Below are positions 58,122-64,000 of a DNA stretch of 64,000 nucleotides, piece after piece. The notes below the pieces were generated by a model. That model ran no database searches and was not told the DNA's origin. It worked only from the letters and a program-made list of their open reading frames with translations. The stretch's first letter is position 1. Each line of letters opens with the position of its first letter. Origin of the DNA: Gammaproteobacteria bacterium (lineage in GTDB: Bacteria > Pseudomonadota > Gammaproteobacteria > Steroidobacterales > GCA-2729495); assembly GCA_020851975.1 (NCBI GenBank), contig JADZBS010000034.1, positions 26,165-90,164 of the forward strand. The letters run 5' to 3'. A program made the translations under genes and the position numbers.

Positions 58122-58478
58122 TTACTTCTTGATGGCGCGCCGCGGGCCCTTGCGGGTGCGGGCGTTGGTGCGGGTGCGCTGGCCGCGCATGGGCAGGCCC
58201 TTGCGGTGGCGCTGGCCACGGTAGGTACCGAGGTCCATGAGCCGCTTGATGTTCATCGACACCTGCCGTCGCAGGTCACCTTCCACGGCGAAGCGACCCA
58301 CCTCGACGCGCAGCCGTTCGACCTCGGGCTCGGTGAGATCCTTCACCCGGGTGTCGCCGGGAATGCCGGCCACCTCGCACAGGCGAGCCGCACGACTGCG
58401 GCCGACGCCGTAGATGCTGGTCAGGGCGATCACCACGTGCTTGTTCGCCGGAATATTGATGCCCGCAATACGCGCCAT
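58122..58478 (-). CDS. rpsM: 30S ribosomal protein S13
   Basis: [40 protein letters not shown]-terminal [20 protein letters not shown]. Confidence 0.98.
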   Translation of the reverse strand: MARIAGINIPANKHVVIALTSIYGVGRSRAARLCEVAGIPGDTRVKDLTEPEVERLRVEVGRFAVEGDLRRQVSMNIKRLMDLGTYRGQRHRKGLPMRGQRTRTNARTRKGPRRAIKK

Positions 58479-58508
58479 CTATGCCATCTCCACCTGGACC
58501 AGGGCCGC

Positions 58509-58622
58509 TCAGCCCTGGCGCTGCTTGTGCCGCGGATCCGAGCAGATCACCCGGACCTTGCCGTTGCGACGAATGATCTTGCAGTTCCTGCAGATCCGCT
58601 TGACCGAAGGACGTACTTTCAT
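58509..58622 (-). CDS. rpmJ: 50S ribosomal protein L36
   Basis: 37 aa, [37 protein letters not shown]; below the ORF-track size cut-off, between rpsM and secY. Confidence 0.96.
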   Translation of the reverse strand: MKVRPSVKRICRNCKIIRRNGKVRVICSDPRHKQRQG

Positions 58623-58647
58623 GTCCAGACTCCCTTGATGTCCGCGC

Positions 58648-59991
58648 TCAGCGGACCTGGCCGGCGCGGCCGTAGCCGCGCAGATTGGCCTTCTCGAGCA
58701 GGCCCTTGTACTGGTGCGACATCATGTGAGCCTGCATCTGCGCCATGAAGTCCATGCTGCTTACCACGATGATCAGTAGCGAGGTGCCACCGAAGTAGAA
58801 CGGCACCTTGAGGTAGGTGATCATGAACTGCGGCAGCAGGCACACCGCCATGATGTAGAGGCCGCCCCAGAAGGTCAGCCGCGTGAGCACCTTGTCGATG
58901 TAATCGGCCGTCTGCTGACCCGGACGGATGCCGGGCAGGAATGCCCCGGAGCGCTTGAGGTTGTCCGCGGTCTCGCGCGAATCGAACACCAGCGCCGTGT
59001 AGAAGAAGCAGAAGAACAGGATCAGCACCGCGTAGAGCAGATCGTAGAGCAGCTGCCCCGGAGCGAGTTCCGCTGCCACCGTCTGCAGCCAGCCCATGTT
59101 GGGGTTGGTGCCGAACCAGCTGGCGATCGTCGCCGGAAACAGGATGATGCTCGAGGCGAAGATCGGCGGGATTACGCCCGACATGTTGATCTTGAACGGC
59201 AGGTGGGTCGACTGCCCGGCGTACAGGCGCCGCCCCTGCTGGCGCTTGGCATAGTGCACCGGAATGCGTCGCTGGGCACGCTCCATGAACACCACTGCTG
59301 CCGTGACGCCGAGCACCACGGCGAAGAGGATGATCACCAGGAACACCGACAACTCACCCGTGTTGACGAGTTCCAGCGTACCGCCGATCGCCGAGGGCAG
59401 GCCCGAGACGATGCTCGCCAGGATGATCATCGAGATGCCGTTGCCGATGCCGCGCTCGGTGATCTGCTCGCCGAGCCACATGAGGAACATCGTGCCCGTG
59501 ATCAGCGTCACGGTGGCGGTGAACACGAAGTTGAAGCCTGGCGCGATGGCCAGCCCCTGGTTCTGCAGGGCGATGGCGGCGCCGATCGCCTGGAAGGCGG
59601 CGAGCAGCACGGTGCCGTAGCGCGTCCACTCCATGATCTTGCGACGTCCGGCCTCGCCCTCCTTCTTGATGGCAGCCAGCGAGGGCATGACCGCGGCAGC
59701 CATCTGCAGGATGATCGAGGCGGAGATGTACGGCATGATGCCCAGCGCGAACATGCTCATGCGCTCCAGCGCGCCGCCGGAGAACATGTTGAACATCGAG
59801 AGGATCGTGCCGGCCTGCTGCTGCACGAAGCGCTCGAGTGCCTGCGGGTCGATGCCCGGTACCGGGATGAAGGTGCCGATGCGATAGACGACGAGCGCGC
59901 CCAGCAGGAACAGCAGACGCTGCTTCAGGTCGGCGAATCGGGTCGCTTCCGCGAGCGCCGCCGCCGGGTTGACCAGGCCTCCTTTTGCCAC
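58648..59991 (-). CDS. secY: Preprotein translocase subunit SecY
   Basis: GTG start ([49 protein letters not shown]); [36 protein letters not shown]. Confidence 0.97.
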   Translation of the reverse strand: MAKGGLVNPAAALAEATRFADLKQRLLFLLGALVVYRIGTFIPVPGIDPQALERFVQQQAGTILSMFNMFSGGALERMSMFALGIMPYISASIILQMAAAVMPSLAAIKKEGEAGRRKIMEWTRYGTVLLAAFQAIGAAIALQNQGLAIAPGFNFVFTATVTLITGTMFLMWLGEQITERGIGNGISMIILASIVSGLPSAIGGTLELVNTGELSVFLVIILFAVVLGVTAAVVFMERAQRRIPVHYAKRQQGRRLYAGQSTHLPFKINMSGVIPPIFASSIILFPATIASWFGTNPNMGWLQTVAAELAPGQLLYDLLYAVLILFFCFFYTALVFDSRETADNLKRSGAFLPGIRPGQQTADYIDKVLTRLTFWGGLYIMAVCLLPQFMITYLKVPFYFGGTSLLIIVVSSMDFMAQMQAHMMSHQYKGLLEKANLRGYGRAGQVR

Positions 59992-60031
59992 GTCCGTGTT
60001 CCTCGTTGCTCTCGACCGGCGCGCTGCCGGG

Positions 60032-60460
60032 CTAGTCCTGGATGCTGCCGCCGGCAGCCTCGATGGCCTTGCGGGCACCTGCCGTCAGCGCCAGTCCGCG
60101 CACCTTCACGGCACGGGCCAGCGTGCCCGACACGATGACCTTGGCGCGCGTGGCCTGCTGGTGAACGATGCCGGCACGCTTCAGGCTGTCGATATCAATG
60201 ATGTCGTCGCCCGGGATGGCCAGTTCGTGCAGGCGCACCTCGGCGGTCGCGGCGGCTTTTGCGGAGTTGAAGCCGATCTTCGGCAGGCGGCGCTGCAGCG
60301 GCATCTGGCCGCCCTCGAAGCCCACCTTGTGGTAACCGCCGGCGCGCGCCCGCTGGCCCTTGTGGCCGCGGCCGCAGGTCTTGCCCTGGCCGCCGGAACT
60401 GCCGCGACCGAGGCGCTTCGGCGCCTTGCGGCTGCCGGGTTTCAGCGTGTTGAGGCGCAT
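60032..60460 (-). CDS. rplO: 50S ribosomal protein L15
   Basis: [42 protein letters not shown]. Confidence 0.97.
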   Translation of the reverse strand: MRLNTLKPGSRKAPKRLGRGSSGGQGKTCGRGHKGQRARAGGYHKVGFEGGQMPLQRRLPKIGFNSAKAAATAEVRLHELAIPGDDIIDIDSLKRAGIVHQQATRAKVIVSGTLARAVKVRGLALTAGARKAIEAAGGSIQD

Positions 60461-60648
60461 CAGGCTTCCTCCACCTGCAGCATGTAGGCCACCCGTTCGA
60501 TCATGCCGCGGTTCTGCGGCGTGTCGGCGACGATCACGCTCTGGCGGATCTTGCGCAGACCGAGCCCACTCACGCAGGCGCGATGCGCGGCAACGCGCCC
60601 GAACGGGCTCCTCACCAGGGTCACCTTGAATTTCCTGTTGCTCGCCAT
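60460..60648 (-). CDS. rpmD: 50S ribosomal protein L30
   Basis: [55 protein letters not shown]. Confidence 0.96.
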   Translation of the reverse strand: MASNRKFKVTLVRSPFGRVAAHRACVSGLGLRKIRQSVIVADTPQNRGMIERVAYMLQVEEA

Positions 60649-60652
60649 GGCG

Positions 60653-61177
60653 TCAGTCCCGGATCTCGCTCACGGACTTGCCGCGCTTGGCCGCGATCAT
60701 CTCGGGCGAGCGGGCATCCTGCAGCGCATTGATGGTGGCCCGCACGACGTTGATCGGGTTGCGCGAACCGTAGATCTTGGCGAGCACGTTGCGAACGCCC
60801 GCGCACTCGAGCACCGCACGCATCGCGCCACCGGCGATGATGCCGGTACCGTCGGCGGCCGGCTGCATGTACACGCGCGTGGCACCGTGCGAACCGGTGA
60901 GGGCGCAATGCAGCGTGTCCCGGTGCAGGTCCACGCGCTTCATGTTCTTGCGCGCCGCCTGCATCGCCTTCTGGATCGCATTGGGCACCTCGCGCGCCTT
61001 GCCGTAGCCGAAGGCTACCTGGCCCTTGCCGTCACCGACGACGGTGAGCGCCGTGAAACCGAACTGCCGGCCGCCCTTGACGACCTTGGCCACCCGGTTC
61101 ACGGTCACCAGCTTCTCCAGGAAATCGTCCTGGGAACCGCCGGCAGTGGAAGACTGTGCCTGATCGACTCGCGCCAT
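60653..61177 (-). CDS. rpsE: 30S ribosomal protein S5
   Basis: [56 protein letters not shown]. Confidence 0.97.
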   Translation of the reverse strand: MARVDQAQSSTAGGSQDDFLEKLVTVNRVAKVVKGGRQFGFTALTVVGDGKGQVAFGYGKAREVPNAIQKAMQAARKNMKRVDLHRDTLHCALTGSHGATRVYMQPAADGTGIIAGGAMRAVLECAGVRNVLAKIYGSRNPINVVRATINALQDARSPEMIAAKRGKSVSEIRD

Positions 61178-61187
61178 GATGTCTACC

Positions 61188-61541
61188 TCAGAACTCGAGC
61201 CCGTTCTCGCGGGCTGCATCGGCCAGCGCCTTGACGCGGCCGTGGAAACGGAAACCGGAACGGTCGAATGCCACGCGGGTGATGCCCGCGCTCCTGGCGC
61301 GCTCGGCGATGGCCTTGCCGACCGCCGCCGCGGCGGCGATGTTGCCGGTGCTCTTCAGCCCCTCGCAGACGCCCTCCTGCACCGTGGAAGCGGCAACGAC
61401 GACGGTGCCGCCGTCCGGGGCGAACACCTGGGCATAGATGTGGCGCGGCGTGCGGTGTACCGACAACCGGTGCACGGCGAGTTCCCGGATCCGGGACCGC
61501 CCCTTGCGGGCACGGCGCATTCTTGCCTCGTTCTTTCTCAT
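61188..61541 (-). CDS. rplR: 50S ribosomal protein L18
   Basis: [37 protein letters not shown]-terminal [26 protein letters not shown]. Confidence 0.97.
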   Translation of the reverse strand: MRKNEARMRRARKGRSRIRELAVHRLSVHRTPRHIYAQVFAPDGGTVVVAASTVQEGVCEGLKSTGNIAAAAAVGKAIAERARSAGITRVAFDRSGFRFHGRVKALADAARENGLEF

Positions 61542-61578
61542 GACATGTTCCGTCCGGTGGAGCCGCCCTTGGGCCGGC

Positions 61579-62112
61579 TCACTTCTTCTTGGCTTCCTTC
61601 AGGACCACCTGCTCGCCGGCGAAGCGCACACCCTTGCCCTTGTAGGGCTCGGGCGCACGATAGCGGCGGATCTCGGCGGCCACCTGACCGACCTTCTGCC
61701 GGTCCGTGCCCTTGATGATGATCTCGGTCTGGCTCGGCGTTTCCACCGTGATGCCCTCGGGCACCGGATAGGCCACCGGGTGCGAAAAACCGAGCGTCAG
61801 GTTCAGCTTGCGGCCCTGGGCCTGCGCGCGGTAGCCGACGCCGACCAGCTCGAGCTTGCGCTCGAAACCTTTGGTCACGCCCGTCACCATGTTGGCGATC
61901 AGGGCGCGGGTGGTGCCGGAGACGACGCGCGCGGTGCGGGCCGTCGAGCGCGTCGCAACCTGGACCTTGCCGTCGGCAACGCTCACCTCGACCTGCGGGT
62001 TCACCGCGAGCGACAACTCGCCCTTCGGACCCTTGACCTTCAAGGCCGCGCCGCTGGCGGTGACTTCCACGCCCTTCGGCAACTCGACCGGTTTTTTTCC
62101 GACTCTAGACAT
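61579..62112 (-). CDS. rplF: 50S ribosomal protein L6
   Basis: [58 protein letters not shown]. Confidence 0.97.
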   Translation of the reverse strand: MSRVGKKPVELPKGVEVTASGAALKVKGPKGELSLAVNPQVEVSVADGKVQVATRSTARTARVVSGTTRALIANMVTGVTKGFERKLELVGVGYRAQAQGRKLNLTLGFSHPVAYPVPEGITVETPSQTEIIIKGTDRQKVGQVAAEIRRYRAPEPYKGKGVRFAGEQVVLKEAKKK

Positions 62113-62145
62113 AGCTTGATCCAGTCAGCGCGCGGGGACTCGCCC

Positions 62146-62544
62146 TCACGCCACCACACAGATGACTTCGCCACCGTAGCCCTTCGCCCGGGCGGCACGA
62201 TCGCTCATGACGCCGGCGGGCGTGGAGACGATCGCCACGCCAAGGCCGCCCATCACCTTCGGCAGCTTGTCCTTGCGCCGGTAGCTGCGCAGGCCCGGGC
62301 GGCTCACCCGGCGCAGCTGCTCGATCACCGGCTTGCCGTCGAAGTACTTGAGCTCCACGGTCAGTTCACGCTGGTTGCCGGGCTTGTCCACGGCCTCGAA
62401 GCCGACGATGTAGCCCTCGTCGCGCAGCACCGCGACGATGGCCTCCTTGCGGCTGGACGACGGCATGGACACCGACTTCAGCCCGGCAATCTGGCCGTTG
62501 CGGATCCGGGTCAGCATGTCGGCAATGGGATCGGTCATGCTCAT
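62146..62544 (-). CDS. rpsH: 30S ribosomal protein S8
   Basis: [46 protein letters not shown]. Confidence 0.97.
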   Translation of the reverse strand: MSMTDPIADMLTRIRNGQIAGLKSVSMPSSSRKEAIVAVLRDEGYIVGFEAVDKPGNQRELTVELKYFDGKPVIEQLRRVSRPGLRSYRRKDKLPKVMGGLGVAIVSTPAGVMSDRAARAKGYGGEVICVVA

Positions 62545-62565
62545 GGATTCGATGCTCCTCGCCGC

Positions 62566-62871
62566 TTACCAGCTGGCCTTGGTCAGACCCGGAACGTTGC
62601 CCGCCATGGCCTGCTCGCGCAGCTTGTTGCGCGCGAGGCCGAACTTGCGGAAGAAACCCTTCGGCCTGCCCGTGATGGCGCAGCGGTTGCGCAGCCGGAT
62701 GGGGTTGGCGTTGCGCGGCAGCGCCTGCAGCTTCTCCAGCGCCTCGCTCCGCTGCTCGTCGCTGCTCGACGGGCTCTGGATGACCGCCTTCAGCGCGGCG
62801 CGCTTCCTGGCGTAGCGCTGTACCGTGCGAAGCCGCTTCTGCTCGCGCAAGACCATGGATTTCTTTGCCAT
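62566..62871 (-). CDS. rpsN: 30S ribosomal protein S14
   Basis: [64 protein letters not shown]. Confidence 0.97.
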   Translation of the reverse strand: MAKKSMVLREQKRLRTVQRYARKRAALKAVIQSPSSSDEQRSEALEKLQALPRNANPIRLRNRCAITGRPKGFFRKFGLARNKLREQAMAGNVPGLTKASW

Positions 62872-62904
62872 TGGCTGGGTGCTCGTGTGGCCGTGTACCG
62901 GCCG

Positions 62905-63444
62905 TTACCTGCGGAACGGGAAATTGAATGCCTCGAGCAGTGCGCGTGCGTGCGCATCGCTCCTGGCGGTGGTGGTGATCGTCACGTCCAGGCCGCGTAC
63001 CGCGTCGATCTGGCTGAAGTCGATCTCCGGGAAGATGATCTGCTCCTGGATGCCGAGGCTGTAGTTGCCCTGGCCGTCAAAGGAGCGCGGGTTCAGCCCG
63101 CGGAAGTCGCGGATGCGGGGGATGGCGACGTTGATCAGGCGGTCGAGGAACTCGTACATGCGCCGGCGGCGCAGCGTGACCTTGCAACCGATCAGCTGGC
63201 CCTGGCGGATCTTGAAGGTCGCCACGGACTTGCGCGCCTTGGTCGACACCGGCTTCTGGCCGCTGATCGCCATGAGATCCGCCATCGCCTTGTCGACGAT
63301 CTTCTTGTCGTTGATGGCCTCGCCCACACCCATGTTGAGGGTGATCTTGGTAATGCGCGGCACCTCGAGAGCGTTACGAAGGCCCAGCTGCTGCTGGAGC
63401 TTCGCCACCACTTCCTTCTCGAAATAAGTCTGCAACCTGGCCAT
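62905..63444 (-). CDS. rplE: 50S ribosomal protein L5
   Basis: [66 protein letters not shown]. Confidence 0.98.
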   Translation of the reverse strand: MARLQTYFEKEVVAKLQQQLGLRNALEVPRITKITLNMGVGEAINDKKIVDKAMADLMAISGQKPVSTKARKSVATFKIRQGQLIGCKVTLRRRRMYEFLDRLINVAIPRIRDFRGLNPRSFDGQGNYSLGIQEQIIFPEIDFSQIDAVRGLDVTITTTARSDAHARALLEAFNFPFRR

Positions 63445-63476
63445 GACCTGTGCCCTGCCCCGTGTCGGATGACGGA

Positions 63477-63791
63477 CTAGATGTCCACCACCTCTTTGTT
63501 GGAACGGAAGATGCGCACGCGGCGGCCATCTTCCAGCGACTTGATGCTCACCCGGTCACCCTTCTGCGACACGGGATTGAACAGCATCACGTTGGAGATG
63601 TGCAGTGACATCTCCTTCTCGACGATACCGCCGGCGACGTTCTTCGCCGGGTTCGGCTTCTGATGCTTCTTGACGACGTTGACGTTCTCGACGACCAGGC
63701 GCTCGCCATCCACGCGCACCACGGTGCCGCGCCGGCCCTTGTCGCGGCCGGTGATGACGATGACCTGGTCACCCTTGCGGATATGCTTCAT
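63477..63791 (-). CDS. rplX: 50S ribosomal protein L24
   Basis: [48 protein letters not shown]. Confidence 0.97.
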   Translation of the reverse strand: MKHIRKGDQVIVITGRDKGRRGTVVRVDGERLVVENVNVVKKHQKPNPAKNVAGGIVEKEMSLHISNVMLFNPVSQKGDRVSIKSLEDGRRVRIFRSNKEVVDI

Positions 63792-63813
63792 ATCGACTCC
63801 GTCCGGCCCGGCC

Positions 63814-64000
63814 TCAGAGCACTTCCGGCGCCAGCGAGATGATCTTCATGAAATTCTCGGTGCGCAGCTCGCGGGTCACCGGCCCGAAGATGCGCGTGCC
63901 GATCGGCTCGAGCTTGGTGCTGAGTCGCACCGCGGCATTGTCGTCGAAGCGGATCAGCGAGCCGTCCGCCCGGCGCACGCCCTTGGGGGTGCGCACCACC
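63814..64000 (-). CDS. rplN: 50S ribosomal protein L14, partial (start lies beyond the window)
   Basis: [61 protein letters not shown]. Confidence 0.96.
   Translation of the reverse strand, partial: VVRTPKGVRRADGSLIRFDDNAAVRLSTKLEPIGTRIFGPVTRELRTENFMKIISLAPEVL

Overview
The window is GC-rich chromosomal DNA, almost certainly from a gammaproteobacterium (order not determined). It is dense with housekeeping genes and has no clear prophage, IS element, CRISPR array or defence island. From left to right it holds: a glycine-cleavage operon (gcvT-gcvH-gcvPA-gcvPB) behind a tandem glycine riboswitch and followed by a PfkB-family kinase and a trypsin-like protease; an ATP-grasp ligase / inactive transglutaminase-7TM pair; pepP; ygfB; zapA; 6S RNA; a 5-FCL gene; a tiny lysine-rich ORF; rpiA; tRNA-Gln(CTG); rpsI-rplM; a DUF481 gene; crp; rpe; a djlA-like gene; purC; pmbA/tldD flanking purE; a nitrilase-family gene; yhdP-rng-maf-rlmH; rsfS-nadD-holA; Trm112-yidD-sufE-cysS; hisI; lptE-leuS-lnt-corC-ybeY-phoH-miaB; ssb/uvrA; trpS; a prolidase; an RND efflux pair; and the alpha/spc ribosomal operon from rplQ to a partial rplN. 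The least ordinary parts are: (i) the lysine-rich 24-aa ORF in a hairpin-rich transcript; (ii) an orphan secreted protein next to a perfect 23-bp inverted repeat and REP-like repeats; (iii) a second repeat cluster between rlmH and rsfS that is partly related to the first; (iv) the glycine riboswitch with a visible terminator and competing pairing, controlling an operon with extra genes; (v) the ATP-grasp/inactive-transglutaminase pair with no protease gene beside it. I did not find strong evidence for a wholly new multi-gene system. All family names come from reading the translated sequence; no database search was run.
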